A stretch of DNA of 64,000 bases, taken from NCBI GenBank assembly GCA_051652645.1, contig JBOFUP010000024.1:30629-94628 (forward strand). The letters run 5' to 3'. A model generated the notes under the pieces. The model saw nothing but the letters and a program-made list of their open reading frames with translations. It was not told where the DNA came from and made no database searches. The DNA comes from UBA7332 sp051652645 (GTDB lineage: Bacteria > Bacteroidota > Bacteroidia > Bacteroidales > UBA7332). Below, piece by piece: positions 1-9,699 of this stretch (positions are counted from its first letter, which is position 1; the number at the start of each line of letters is the position of its first letter). Made by a program: the position numbers and the translations under genes.

Positions 1-767
1 AGAATACCATTACCATTCTCTGCACCTGGGTTTAGACGAGGCTCCTCCCCATTCTCAAGACCAACCATAGGATAGTAGTTAAAATTAGGATCCTCTTGCT
101 CTGTCTTTACATTAGGCATCTTCTCTTTTCGATAGCGATAAGATACTAGTGCCCCAAGCGTGAATCTATTAGTAAAAGTATATGTTATGGCTGGAGCTAT
201 AGAGTAATCAGCCAAGTAACTACGACTTCTTGGGTCTCTTAGCCTAGATACATCTCCAACCAAATAATCTATCGAGGCTCCTAACTTCAATTTATCAGTT
301 GTATGATGCGCTATCTTAGCTTTAAAATCAAAGAATTGGCTATCATAGTCTGCTGGAATTGCACTCCCAAAAATGTAAGGTGTCCCTCCATATGTATCAA
401 TTACATCAGACCATGCTCTATTTGTTTCGCGATTCATATCAAATTGAAATGATCCCCAAACAATAAATCTTGGAGTTATTCTATCGTATCTATCAGTCTT
501 AAACCTAATGCCATTTATGGCGTCTCCCTCTTGAGATCTATGTAAATCACCACCTGATAGATAGCCCGACACTTCACTCTGACCATGCTGATTATACTCC
601 TCAAGAGCAAGACCTGCAGCATTATTACTTCCCCCCCAACTCATACTAGATATCTTAATCTCTCTCTCTTGATTAGAGAGAGGTTTTTCTACTTTCGTAT
701 CTTGAGCTTTAAGCAAGGTTGCACCCATACAGAATAGTAAGGAAGCTAATATCTCTATTTTTTTCAT
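1..767 (-). CDS. DUF6850-type outer-membrane beta-barrel protein (3' part missing)
   Basis: This gene starts at the ATG read on the minus strand at 765-767 and runs off the left edge, so about 255 N-terminal residues are present. The product begins with a short basic and hydrophobic stretch ending near LLKAQ, a standard export signal. After it come alternating aromatic and polar segments (for example FIVWGSFQFDMN and FTLGALVSYRYRK) that look like strands of an outer-membrane barrel. It lies 10 bases after the DUF4876 lipoprotein gene and downstream of a TonB receptor on the same strand, an arrangement I recall for DUF6850 proteins in Bacteroidales. The family name therefore rests on context and general resemblance. 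The substrate and function are unknown. Confidence 0.7.
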   Translation of the reverse strand, partial: MKKIEILASLLFCMGATLLKAQDTKVEKPLSNQEREIKISSMSWGGSNNAAGLALEEYNQHGQSEVSGYLSGGDLHRSQEGDAINGIRFKTDRYDRITPRFIVWGSFQFDMNRETNRAWSDVIDTYGGTPYIFGSAIPADYDSQFFDFKAKIAHHTTDKLKLGASIDYLVGDVSRLRDPRSRSYLADYSIAPAITYTFTNRFTLGALVSYRYRKEKMPNVKTEQEDPNFNYYPMVGLENGEEPRLNPGAENGNGI

Positions 768-777
768 TGTATTCTGA

Positions 778-1962
778 TTAGTAGTTATATAACTTAGGTT
801 TAACTTGATCAGATACGAAGGAGTCATTACTTGAATTATTCGTATCAGTAAGAGTTACTTTACCATCCTCATCAATTGATAATATACGAGATATTACTTC
901 TCCATTATAGCCTGATGTATTTGATATTGATGCATAACCTTGATCAACCTTTGAAGACATACGCTTGCGATTCAACACATCAGTTGGGGTTACATTACTC
1001 TTTAACACTTCAATACCATCTAAGATAGTGCTATTAGGTATGCGAATATAAAAGTTTGAAGATGTAGGTTTGCCTGGTACGTTATACGAAGGCCAATCCC
1101 TAACGTTGTCATTAGTAGAGAACAGAACTATCCCATTCTCGCCTGCTCTAACCATATTCATATTAGTAATAGAAGCAAAAGTTGTGAAAATTTGCTCCAA
1201 AGCAGGTACAGTAGGATTATTTTGAACCTTACCATTTAGATCCTTTGCTTCAAAATCAGACATCGTTAGATTTATAGATTTAGAGGCGTTCTGCGTGTGG
1301 TCAACTGCACTATTTGATACAAGAATAGACTCTCCAGGAGGGACAATCTTCACTGTTCCATCTTTAATAAAACGAAACACTTGACGCGCAAAGAAGTAAT
1401 CAACAGAATCTTTTGCTGGATAAGCTGGTGTTGACTCCGATTCACTAATTGCAAAGTAGTATGTACTATCTAACAATACATCCTCATCCGAATTATTATA
1501 AAACTCTATGTATACATCAGCTGTATAGTTCTTATTTGCATCATCCTTGACTCCTGAGGCATAGATTTTGCTTACAACGAAAGATGTTTTTATAACCTCA
1601 TTTAGGTCAATCTCCACATTGGATTGTTCACTTGAAAGTATCTCATAATTAATCCTCTGACCTGAAAGGATTAGAGATGGTGAAATAGACTTTGATGCTG
1701 AAATAGTATAATAATCTGGTAATACATCTTCAAATATTGCAACTCCAGCTTCATCCGTTGTTGAACTATAAGAGGTTCTTGCTCCTCTCATTACAACAGT
1801 CAACCCAGCATCCTCGTCCTGATCATACCCTTCAGGTAGTATAACCTGTATAGAAACATTAGACAAAATCTCTATGCTCCCTCCTCTCTCTCTACATGAT
1901 GAAAAAGAGAGAGAGATAAGGAGAAATAGCGTTATAGCTATATATTTATTTATTAGTCTCAT
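778..1962 (-). CDS. DUF4876 family lipoprotein
   Basis: A 394-residue protein with a type II signal peptide: a hydrophobic run from about residue 8 to 20 ends in LSFSSC, so lipidation at Cys23 is likely. Residues about 35-105 resemble a carboxypeptidase-regulatory-like or prealbumin-like fold (VVMRGARTSYSSTTDEAG, then GVAIFEDVLPDYYTI). The rest resembles the DUF4876 family of Bacteroidota, including the IEFYNNSDEDVLLD region typical of lamin-tail-like or adhesive modules. It lies between the TonB receptor upstream (28-base gap) and the DUF6850 barrel downstream (10-base gap), so the three probably form one transcript. A surface-exposed partner of the receptor is an inference; no catalytic motif is visible. 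Confidence 0.8.
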   Translation of the reverse strand: MRLINKYIAITLFLLISLSFSSCRERGGSIEILSNVSIQVILPEGYDQDEDAGLTVVMRGARTSYSSTTDEAGVAIFEDVLPDYYTISASKSISPSLILSGQRINYEILSSEQSNVEIDLNEVIKTSFVVSKIYASGVKDDANKNYTADVYIEFYNNSDEDVLLDSTYYFAISESESTPAYPAKDSVDYFFARQVFRFIKDGTVKIVPPGESILVSNSAVDHTQNASKSINLTMSDFEAKDLNGKVQNNPTVPALEQIFTTFASITNMNMVRAGENGIVLFSTNDNVRDWPSYNVPGKPTSSNFYIRIPNSTILDGIEVLKSNVTPTDVLNRKRMSSKVDQGYASISNTSGYNGEVISRILSIDEDGKVTLTDTNNSSNDSFVSDQVKPKLYNY

Positions 1963-1990
1963 AATAACCTATCTAATTAATATTTACCTA

Positions 1991-4777
1991 TTACAGTTTA
2001 AGTGTAAACTCCATACCGAAATTGAATGTTCCAGTATTACGCTCTGTTACTGTTGTCGATCCACCACTAATTGGCTTCTTCCATGGTTCGTAGAAGAAGG
2101 CGTTGCTTGCGTAGAAAGAGAAACTAGCTAATTTAGTAATATCCTTGGTCAATCTAGCATTGATTTGGAATGTTATTGGTTGTTTAGTTGCAGGATTATC
2201 CTTAGGATCAATTATCTCATCCTTTAGATAATATTCTGTCTGTCCATCCCTAAAAATAACATAGTCTGGATTATCTAACATAGCTTGAGTTACAACATAT
2301 CTATTTATGTTTAGATTATCGTCTACTCTTAATATTGCAATTGGTACTTGAAGTTGATTTGTGGTAATATTGAAATTATACCAAACAACCTGCATTGAAC
2401 CTGAAGCTACCATCCTTAATCTTGGTATATTATACACAGCCCTTAGCATTGTACTAAATCTCCTATCAATAGTTTGTGTAGCATCTGATGCATATTCCAC
2501 TCTATAGGGTGAGGCATTTACGTCAGGATAGTTGTTCGATGGTTGAAATTTAGATGGTCTTGAGTAAGAAGGTCCTGAACTTGATCTCTTAGTCTCCATA
2601 AAGGCTCCTGTCAAAAAGAATGATGTACGGATAGCCTCAATTGTACCAAGCGAAGCTTCAACTTCCACTCCTTGGTTAAAGCTACGTTCGGTATTACCAA
2701 TACGACCTGAATTGGTAAATACGGTATCTACATGCAAAACAGATACATCATTTAGGGTTGGCTTCTTCCCTTCAAAAATATTATTTGTCGAGGAGTTACT
2801 ATATTCATATCTATTAGCTGTGAATGGTAATATCTCTGAGTAGTTTCCAAAACCATTCTTAGTTCTATCATTATAGTAAAGTACTGAAATTCTTCTATCT
2901 TGTGGCAAACGGAAGTCTATTCCGATCTCAAATTTCTGATTGTTCACATTCTTTAGATCCTTACTTCTCTCCACATCTACAACATGAGTATAGTAATAAA
3001 CAACTCTTTGAGTTGCATCAGTAGGTAATACCCTATAGCTCAAGTCAGCTGCTAGACGATCTATATATCTCTTATCTGGATAAAGGTGACCTAAACCAGG
3101 AGTCTTAGATGAGACACCGTATCCGGCTCTTAACACAGCCCATTTAGCTAAATCGGCTGAGAAGTTAAGGCGTGGAGACAATGACCAAACCATCTCCTCT
3201 TTCCCTGGTTGCAACATTTGATATCGTACCCCAGCAGTAAGAGAAAGACGACGCTTACCTATCTTATAACTCATATTATCTTCTAAGTATCCAGAGATCT
3301 GATTAAGAGCTGGTATATCATAGTATGGACGTGGTCTACCATTGCTATTTGGTGTTAATGGCAAGTCATTATCCTCGTTATATCGTCCTTCACCCTTATT
3401 ACTTTCGTGTCTATACTCAACACCCATTTTGAAGTTATTTCTCCATTGCCCAACATTTGCAAAGAAGCTATTCGTAAGCTTGGCATAGAAAGATTTGGGC
3501 TGACTGATTGTACCTCCCGTAGCTGTATAAGATCTCGTCACCACAGGAATCTCAAAATAACCAGTCTCTTGAGAATTTAATATAGGAAGATTACCATTTG
3601 CCGATACAATAGCAGTCTTTTCTGATTTTCTCTCAGCTATAGATAACCCTACAACATAAGATAATGTACGAGCCAATGGTTTATTCAATGACAACTTACC
3701 ATCGTGAGAGAAGTTTATTGCTATGTCCTTATCACTAGTAAATGTTCCATCTTGGATTTGATCTGGATCCTTCTTCTGTGAATCTAAAAGAGAATTGACT
3801 CTCAGTTTGTACGTTGTATAGAAATTCTTAGATAGCTTGTTTGAGTAATTCACCGAACCAGAAATACGGTCAAATGATCTTGTTTTCGAACGTGGATCAC
3901 CCCATGCTTGTGCATAGTTAAAACTCGTATTTAAACTACCTCCCTTACCAGCAAATCTAAAACCCTTAGATACTGATGAGTTTATTGTTGTTGGGTTAAT
4001 CTTTGCTCTCACCTCCCATGGTGTATGACCAACTTTTGAGTTGACAATTACAGCTCCAGAAGTAAGGTCACCATACTCTGCTGAAGGTATTCCCCTAATA
4101 ACCTCTACTGACTCTATATCATCAGTGCCAATAGATCTCAAATCTATACCTTGAGACACACTACTAACATTTGATCCTCCACTTCCTACTTGTGTATTAT
4201 TAGACACAGGTACTCCATCGATAATCACAGAAGCACCAAAGGAGTTGTTTGGGTCAGTTCCTAAACTTCTTATCTGAATTGTTTGCGCCGATGTCATATC
4301 GTTGTTCTGCGCTAATTGTCCAGGAAGAAGCTCCATCAAATCTTTCAAACTATTCGCTTGAAGGTGATCCATAGCTTGACGACCAATAGTAGAACCTGTT
4401 GAAGCTCCTGCCGCACTTGCTCTTGCAGTAACGGTAACCTCCTTTAAAGCCAAGGAAGTCTCAACTAAAGGAACTTGAGCAGAGATATCCTTACTTATAA
4501 TCATCCTATTAACAAATGGCTCATATCCTAAGGATGATATTTCCAAGATTGCCTCACCCTTAGGAACATTCTTAAGTATAGCAACACCATTCAAATCTGT
4601 TACAGCAAAGATCCCTAGGTTCTTAAATTGACAAACAGTAGCCACCATAGGCTCTTTTGTTGATTTATCAAATACCTTTAATTCGACAGTAAACGAAGGC
4701 TTGCCTTGTGCATATATGGCAACACTCCCCATGAAAAGTGTGAGGAGAAATAAGAGGTAACGAACCTTTTGTGTCAT
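1991..4777 (-). CDS. TonB-dependent outer-membrane receptor with N-terminal CarboxypepD-like domain
   Basis: A 928-residue receptor with a signal peptide (residues 1-23, ending IYAQ), a carboxypeptidase-regulatory-like domain at about 27-110 (VTDLNGVAILKNVPKGEAIL), a plug at about 125-250 (ASVIIDGVPVSNN and DIESVEVIRGIPSAEYGDL) and a long C-terminal barrel ending in an aromatic-rich strand, NFGMEFTLKL. It takes up a ligand across the outer membrane using TonB energy. No SusD-like partner is present; the downstream genes encode a DUF4876 lipoprotein and a DUF6850 barrel, so this is not a classical glycan locus. The substrate cannot be told from sequence. A possible promoter lies at 4877-4907. 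Confidence 0.93.
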   Translation of the reverse strand: MTQKVRYLLFLLTLFMGSVAIYAQGKPSFTVELKVFDKSTKEPMVATVCQFKNLGIFAVTDLNGVAILKNVPKGEAILEISSLGYEPFVNRMIISKDISAQVPLVETSLALKEVTVTARASAAGASTGSTIGRQAMDHLQANSLKDLMELLPGQLAQNNDMTSAQTIQIRSLGTDPNNSFGASVIIDGVPVSNNTQVGSGGSNVSSVSQGIDLRSIGTDDIESVEVIRGIPSAEYGDLTSGAVIVNSKVGHTPWEVRAKINPTTINSSVSKGFRFAGKGGSLNTSFNYAQAWGDPRSKTRSFDRISGSVNYSNKLSKNFYTTYKLRVNSLLDSQKKDPDQIQDGTFTSDKDIAINFSHDGKLSLNKPLARTLSYVVGLSIAERKSEKTAIVSANGNLPILNSQETGYFEIPVVTRSYTATGGTISQPKSFYAKLTNSFFANVGQWRNNFKMGVEYRHESNKGEGRYNEDNDLPLTPNSNGRPRPYYDIPALNQISGYLEDNMSYKIGKRRLSLTAGVRYQMLQPGKEEMVWSLSPRLNFSADLAKWAVLRAGYGVSSKTPGLGHLYPDKRYIDRLAADLSYRVLPTDATQRVVYYYTHVVDVERSKDLKNVNNQKFEIGIDFRLPQDRRISVLYYNDRTKNGFGNYSEILPFTANRYEYSNSSTNNIFEGKKPTLNDVSVLHVDTVFTNSGRIGNTERSFNQGVEVEASLGTIEAIRTSFFLTGAFMETKRSSSGPSYSRPSKFQPSNNYPDVNASPYRVEYASDATQTIDRRFSTMLRAVYNIPRLRMVASGSMQVVWYNFNITTNQLQVPIAILRVDDNLNINRYVVTQAMLDNPDYVIFRDGQTEYYLKDEIIDPKDNPATKQPITFQINARLTKDITKLASFSFYASNAFFYEPWKKPISGGSTTVTERNTGTFNFGMEFTLKL

Positions 4778-4876
4778 ATTGTTCCTATTTATTTAAATTC
4801 ATCTTATATTTTTATTGCAAATTGAGCGTAAAGATAACTATTTATACATTTTAGCTCAGTTCTAATATCAAAAAAA

Positions 4877-4907
4877 CAAATATATCTATATATCTCACAT
4901 ATCCCAA
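4877..4907 (-). promoter_or_regulatory. Candidate Bacteroidetes-type promoter for the TonB operon
   Basis: Read on the minus strand, a -7 box TATATTTG at 4884-4877 lies 20 bases from a TTG at 4907-4905, matching the TTG / TAnnTTTG pattern of the Bacteroidota primary sigma factor. The leader to the receptor start would be about 90 bases. The region is very AT-rich, so a chance match is possible. Confidence 0.4.
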
Positions 4908-5051
4908 CTAATGAGAGAAATAATATTATAATTACAACAATGCAACAACCGAAATAGAGGAAATGTTCCTTTGATTTAAGGCAATAATTGATTAAATCTT
5001 AAAACAAAAACATAATTTTAGACGTTAAACTAAATACTAATTGACTACAAC

Positions 5052-6068
5052 ATGCTGAAACAAACAATATTAAACAAATGCATAGCACTTCCTATCATTA
5101 CTATTCTATTGCTTACTAGCTGTATAGAGAGAGTAAATCCATACTCGAAGCAAGAAAATTTCGATATGCTTTGGGAGACTCTAGACAGTAGATACTGCTT
5201 CTTCTCATATAAAAGTGTTGATTGGAGGGATGTAAAAGAGAAGTATAGATCAGGGCTTGACACATGCTATACAAAGGAACAACTATTCTACCTATTCGGA
5301 AGTATGCTGTCCGAACTAAAAGATGGTCACGTAAACCTATATTCATCATTTGATATAGCAAGATATTGGAATTGGTTTGAAGATTATTCTGAAAACTATT
5401 ATGAGGATATAACAAAGAAATATTTAGGCAAGAACTACAGTATTACGGGTGGACTTAGATACACCACTCTTCGTGACAGCATAGGATATGTAAGATACGC
5501 AAGCTTCTCAAGTGGTATCTCTCATTCAGGAATTGATGCTATATTTTCCCGTTTTAGCAATAGTCCAGGTATAATTATTGACGTAAGACACAATGGAGGT
5601 GGTAGTCTAAGTTATGCTGAAATACTTGCTTCTCGTTTCTTCGAAAAAACAACAAGGGTTGGGTATATACAGCATAAGACTGGGAAAGGCCACGACGACT
5701 TCTCATCTCCTATGGATATTAACATTACCCCATATAGTGGCAAAATTTGGGAAAAACCTGTAGTTGTTCTTTGCAACAGGAATAGCTATAGTGCCACAAA
5801 TTTCTTTGTCATGGTTATGCGACAACTACCAAATGTTACAATAGTTGGTGATAGGACAGGGGGTGGTAGTGGACTCCCATTCTCTTCAGAACTACCAATA
5901 GGATGGGGGGTTAGATTCTCCGCTTCTCCAATATTAAATGAGATAGGAGAGCATACAGAGTTTGGTATTGAACCGGATATTAATGTTGCCTTCACGGAGG
6001 AAGATAGGATAGATCGCATAGACCCAATAATTGAGAGTGCTATAAATATTCTTAGACGACAACCCTAA
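5052..6068 (+). CDS. S41 family peptidase lipoprotein
   Basis: A 338-residue protein with a lipoprotein signal (ILLLTSC, likely Cys24). The C-terminal half matches the S41 (tail-specific or IRBP-like) fold: a PGIIIDVRHNGGGSL core, a nucleophile region RNSYSATNFF near residues 241-250, and VGDRTGGGSGLP. The lysine of the CtpA-type Ser-Lys dyad is not evident, as in the tricorn/IRBP-like S41 proteins common in this phylum. No PDZ domain is visible. It probably acts at the periplasmic face or surface; the substrate is unknown. It stands 12 bases before yraN and may share its transcript. It differs from the second S41 protein at 44185-45774, which has a PDZ domain and the lysine. Confidence 0.85.
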   Translation: MLKQTILNKCIALPIITILLLTSCIERVNPYSKQENFDMLWETLDSRYCFFSYKSVDWRDVKEKYRSGLDTCYTKEQLFYLFGSMLSELKDGHVNLYSSFDIARYWNWFEDYSENYYEDITKKYLGKNYSITGGLRYTTLRDSIGYVRYASFSSGISHSGIDAIFSRFSNSPGIIIDVRHNGGGSLSYAEILASRFFEKTTRVGYIQHKTGKGHDDFSSPMDINITPYSGKIWEKPVVVLCNRNSYSATNFFVMVMRQLPNVTIVGDRTGGGSGLPFSSELPIGWGVRFSASPILNEIGEHTEFGIEPDINVAFTEEDRIDRIDPIIESAINILRRQP

Positions 6069-6080
6069 AGAGAGTTCTCT

Positions 6081-6449
6081 ATGGCAATACATAATCAGAG
6101 AGGGGTTGATGGCGAACAGTTAGCTATCAACCATCTCATTGAAAAAGGATATATTATTAAAGAGTCCAACTGGAGATGTGGTAAACTAGAGATAGATATC
6201 ATAGCTAGAAAGGATAATGAGATAATCTTCGTTGAAGTAAAAAGCCGAAAAGATATTGAATATGCACACCCTTCAGATGCTATTGATGAGAAGAAGATGA
6301 GAAACCTCATAACAGCTGCAGATGGATACATAAGAAGATATAATATTGATTTCGATATTCGATTTGATGTTATTTCTGTTATAATAAATGGAAACCAAAC
6401 CTCTATAGAGCATATAGAAGATGCCTTCTTTCCTCCAATATGGAGATAA
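6081..6449 (+). CDS. yraN: YraN/UPF0102 family protein
   Basis: A 122-residue protein matching the UPF0102 family, which has a PD-(D/E)XK nuclease-like fold. The start NQRGVDGEQLAINHLIEKGY and the core LEIDIIARKDNEIIFVEVKSR show the usual Asp and Glu-x-Lys residues. The family's function is not settled; its fold resembles Holliday-junction resolvases. The gene follows the S41 peptidase by 12 bases on the same strand. Length is normal for the family and nothing looks broken. Confidence 0.9.
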   Translation: MAIHNQRGVDGEQLAINHLIEKGYIIKESNWRCGKLEIDIIARKDNEIIFVEVKSRKDIEYAHPSDAIDEKKMRNLITAADGYIRRYNIDFDIRFDVISVIINGNQTSIEHIEDAFFPPIWR

Positions 6450-6492
6450 GATCTTGGTTATTCCCTTTAATCGTCAATTAATATAAGAGATA

Positions 6493-7332
6493 ATGAAAAA
6501 ACCAAACAAGATACTACTCGTAATAGTAATGCTACTTATTACCATATTTTCTAGAGCTCAAGAAAGCAATAGTAGCATACTAACATCTACTATGTTCGGT
6601 ATAGGAAGTGCTACTATACAAGATACCTACCTTTCTCCTCTGTATTATGAAGGAACTGGATTTCAGGTTCTTCATGAGAGAGTATACTCTTTACCAAAAT
6701 GGGGTAATAGGTTTAGCTTTCAACAATTTTTAAAGTTAAACATTGCATCAACACAGAATCCTGCTCAAAACAATACAACTACTGCAGGTACTCTATCCTA
6801 CCAAGGAGGTGTGCTATACAAGATCCCAATGGAATCTCCTATAAAACTATATGCAGGATCTCAAGCTGAAGGTATCGTTGGTTTTATTCACAACCAACGC
6901 AATGGGAATAATCCAGCAACAGCAAAAGCCATGGCAAACCTTAGAGTAGCTGCGATGGCTACATATCAGCTTAATATTAAGCAGTACCCTATTCTTATTA
7001 GGGCATCAATTTCTACACCATTTGCAGGTATCTATTTTGCACCTAAATTTGGTCAGTCATATTACGAGATTTTTGGACTCGGAAATAAACATGGAGTTGT
7101 CAAATTCGGTTCTTTTCATAATCACCTAGCTTTAAATTCACTTGTAACAATAGATCTACCTATTAAAAAATCAACAATAAGGGTTGGTTATATGTACGAT
7201 GGTATGAAAACAGAGGCTAACTATATATCCACTCTCCTAAGCACTCACTCCTTGCTTATAGGATATGCAAAATCATTCACAGTAATATCTCCAAAAAAAA
7301 GAAATAGAGATATTGGGCAAATGTACTACTAG
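6493..7332 (+). CDS. DUF3316-like exported protein
   Basis: A 279-residue protein with a clear signal peptide (hydrophobic run about residues 7-20, ending FSRAQ). The segment MFGIGSATIQDTYLSPL near residues 35-50, followed by alternating hydrophobic strands, resembles the DUF3316 family of Bacteroidota, predicted outer-membrane or periplasmic proteins of unknown role. It lies 43 bases after yraN on the same strand and may be co-transcribed. No catalytic motif was seen. The family assignment is from memory of its conserved N-terminal motif. Confidence 0.65.
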   Translation: MKKPNKILLVIVMLLITIFSRAQESNSSILTSTMFGIGSATIQDTYLSPLYYEGTGFQVLHERVYSLPKWGNRFSFQQFLKLNIASTQNPAQNNTTTAGTLSYQGGVLYKIPMESPIKLYAGSQAEGIVGFIHNQRNGNNPATAKAMANLRVAAMATYQLNIKQYPILIRASISTPFAGIYFAPKFGQSYYEIFGLGNKHGVVKFGSFHNHLALNSLVTIDLPIKKSTIRVGYMYDGMKTEANYISTLLSTHSLLIGYAKSFTVISPKKRNRDIGQMYY

Positions 7333-7441
7333 TTATCCTAAACATCACTACTACTGCTACTTAGAATACAAATAATCGCTCATTTACTTGACTTTGGAGT
7401 TATGATTTACTATATTTAGGGATTAACCATAATCCCATTCT

Positions 7442-9508
7442 ATGAAGCTAAACATTTACTCTTCCTCAATGAAAAACAGGGGTTCCATCTCTGCGGAATC
7501 ACTTATCAGCAAACTTAAAAATGGTGTGACACGACATAGGATAAACGACCTACGTCGACTCCGTGCCTTCTCGAAGCAAGGACTCAACGCCCCATTTCGA
7601 GATTTAATACCACACGTTGGCATATCTAGCCACTACAATGGGGATAGGTTTGTGAGCTACAATGGTCTCGTGATACTTGAGATCAGAAACCTATCCTCAC
7701 AATCTGAGGCTACAGCACTAAGAGATCGTATAGCCCAGATACCACAGATACACCTGACCTTTATCGGTTGCACTGCACTAAGCGTAAAAATCATCATACG
7801 CTTCACCCTAACTGATGGTTCACTACCCATCTATGAACACCATGCACAACTCTTTCACACTGCTGCATGCAAGAAAGCAGCCGACTTCTTTAAGATGCAG
7901 ATAGACTCACGCATTGAGCTGCGAAGCACTCAACTCAACTACGCCATACGTCTATCTCTTGATCCAGATCTATACTACAACCCTGATTCACTAGCAATAT
8001 CAATAGAGCAACCAACAGATAACCTCCAAGATAATAGTTGGCATCCATCGGCATATGATATAAAACCTTACAACAGTAACCTTGGACTACTCTTCAAAAG
8101 CAAAGCAGAGATAGACACCTATAATTTCTCCGAGGCTCTCATGAAAGCTCTCGAGGTAGAACACAACGATGACCCACACATCTATAGACGAAACTTCATC
8201 ATTGCCTTCATGAAGGGATGCTTCGCTGCAGGCATAGATGAAGAGCAGGCAATATATAATATTCTTCACTATGGGGATATGAAAGACCACGAAGAGGAGG
8301 TTCGAACCATATTCCGTTCGGGCTACGAAGTTGAGAAGCACTTTGGAAAGAATCCCCTAATTCCAAGAATTAAGCGTGAAGCAATGGAGCTAAAGAGCTT
8401 TATGGAGAGAAGGTATGAAGTGAGACGAAATACTCTTAATGATCAGATTGAGTATCGTCAGAAACTAAGCTTCTACACCCCCTTCAAAAGTGTAGACAAA
8501 TTCGCGCTCAATACAATCTCCATTGATGCTCTTTCCGAGGGACTCAGAGTGTGGGACCGTGACATCAGCCGCTATATCTACTCCTCCAAGACTCCAGTAT
8601 ATAACCCTATCGACAGATACCTAGAGGAACTACCTCAATGGGATGGTGATGACCATATTGGTGATATGGCAAGAAGGATAGAGTGTACAAATCAGATGCT
8701 ATGGATTGCTAATTTCAGAATATGGTTCCTTGGTATGGTCGCTGGTTGGCTACAGCTAAACAAGCAATATGCCAACAGCTCATTACCTCTACTAATTGGT
8801 GATCAAGCATGCGGCAAGTCAACCTTCTGCAAAAGACTACTACCTCCTGAGCTACAAGAGTACTATACTGACTCGATAGACATAACAAAGAAGCAGGAAG
8901 CTATGTTATCTCTTACACGCTACTCACTTATCAACCTCGATGAGTTTGATTCAATAAGCAGCAGCTACCAAAGCTTCCTAAAGCATGTAGTACAAAAGTC
9001 CGTGATCAATATACGCAAACCATACGAGACGACTAGTAAACCTCTTCGTCGATACAGCTCATTCATTGCAACCTGCAACAACGATGATCTACTGAGCGAT
9101 CCAACGGGCTCACGACGTTACCTATGCGTAAAGATAAAAGGTGCAATAGACAATAACAAGGAGATAAACTACCCTCAACTATATGCTCAAGCTGTTGCAC
9201 AACTTAACAATGGCGAAATGTACTGGTTTGACCAAGAGCAGGCTAATTCCCAGAGTGAAGCAAATAGTGAGTTCGACCTTAGAACAACAGAGGAGAGCCT
9301 ACTACTTCACTACTTCGAACCAACAGAAGATGAAACCATCGGTGAGTGGCTCTCCCCTACCGAAATCTATCTCTACATACGTAAAGAGAGTAAGCTCAAA
9401 CTTGGAAACAAAGGCCTAAACTCATTCGGTCGTATATTTAAGAAGCATAACTTCCTATTAAGAAGAGTCAAACATGGGACTCAATATCTAGTTAATAGGG
9501 TTAATTAA
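7442..9508 (+). CDS. VapE/VirE-type primase-helicase protein with BT4734-like N-terminus
   Basis: A 688-residue protein. Residues about 45-185 resemble the BT4734/BF3469-like N-terminal domain. Residues about 225-300 form a helical linker like a primase C-terminal domain. Residues about 390-600 are a VapE P-loop ATPase with Walker A GDQACGKST near 453-461, Walker B LINLDEFD near 496-503 and the arginine-rich PTGSRRYL. The last 70 residues (SPTEIYLYIRKE onward) look like the DUF3874 winged-helix end. Such proteins belong to phages, PICI-like islands and integrated elements, but also occur singly in Bacteroidales. Here there is no integrase or capsid gene. The gene is visibly less AT-rich than its neighbours (about 40-52% GC in two lines counted by hand), compatible with transfer. 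Confidence 0.88.
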   Translation: MKLNIYSSSMKNRGSISAESLISKLKNGVTRHRINDLRRLRAFSKQGLNAPFRDLIPHVGISSHYNGDRFVSYNGLVILEIRNLSSQSEATALRDRIAQIPQIHLTFIGCTALSVKIIIRFTLTDGSLPIYEHHAQLFHTAACKKAADFFKMQIDSRIELRSTQLNYAIRLSLDPDLYYNPDSLAISIEQPTDNLQDNSWHPSAYDIKPYNSNLGLLFKSKAEIDTYNFSEALMKALEVEHNDDPHIYRRNFIIAFMKGCFAAGIDEEQAIYNILHYGDMKDHEEEVRTIFRSGYEVEKHFGKNPLIPRIKREAMELKSFMERRYEVRRNTLNDQIEYRQKLSFYTPFKSVDKFALNTISIDALSEGLRVWDRDISRYIYSSKTPVYNPIDRYLEELPQWDGDDHIGDMARRIECTNQMLWIANFRIWFLGMVAGWLQLNKQYANSSLPLLIGDQACGKSTFCKRLLPPELQEYYTDSIDITKKQEAMLSLTRYSLINLDEFDSISSSYQSFLKHVVQKSVINIRKPYETTSKPLRRYSSFIATCNNDDLLSDPTGSRRYLCVKIKGAIDNNKEINYPQLYAQAVAQLNNGEMYWFDQEQANSQSEANSEFDLRTTEESLLLHYFEPTEDETIGEWLSPTEIYLYIRKESKLKLGNKGLNSFGRIFKKHNFLLRRVKHGTQYLVNRVN

Positions 9509-9518
9509 AGAAACATCA

Positions 9519-9560
9519 ATATGGCTAGCCTGTGTTCAAACACTCAGCTAGCCATATTCT
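9519..9560 (+). terminator. Inverted repeat after vapE, likely terminator
   Basis: ATATGGCTAGC at 9519-9529 is matched by its perfect complement at 9547-9557 with a 17-base loop, followed by a weak T-rich stretch. It starts 11 bases after the vapE stop codon, so transcription termination is the simplest reading. Confidence 0.6.
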
Positions 9561-9699
9561 TTATCAAAACAGCAAAGCTTACCTATAGAATAATATTGAA
9601 CTACTCTTATCGTATCACAGTTATCAAATCACGCCATTTAACAAATCACTATTAATGAAATGGTAAAATCATCTCACAGAGTCTTAGTTTTGCCGTTTT

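Noticed and set aside
1874..2131. 85-residue plus-strand open frame over the DUF4876 and TonB receptor genes
   Set aside because: It is the shadow of two well-supported minus-strand genes.
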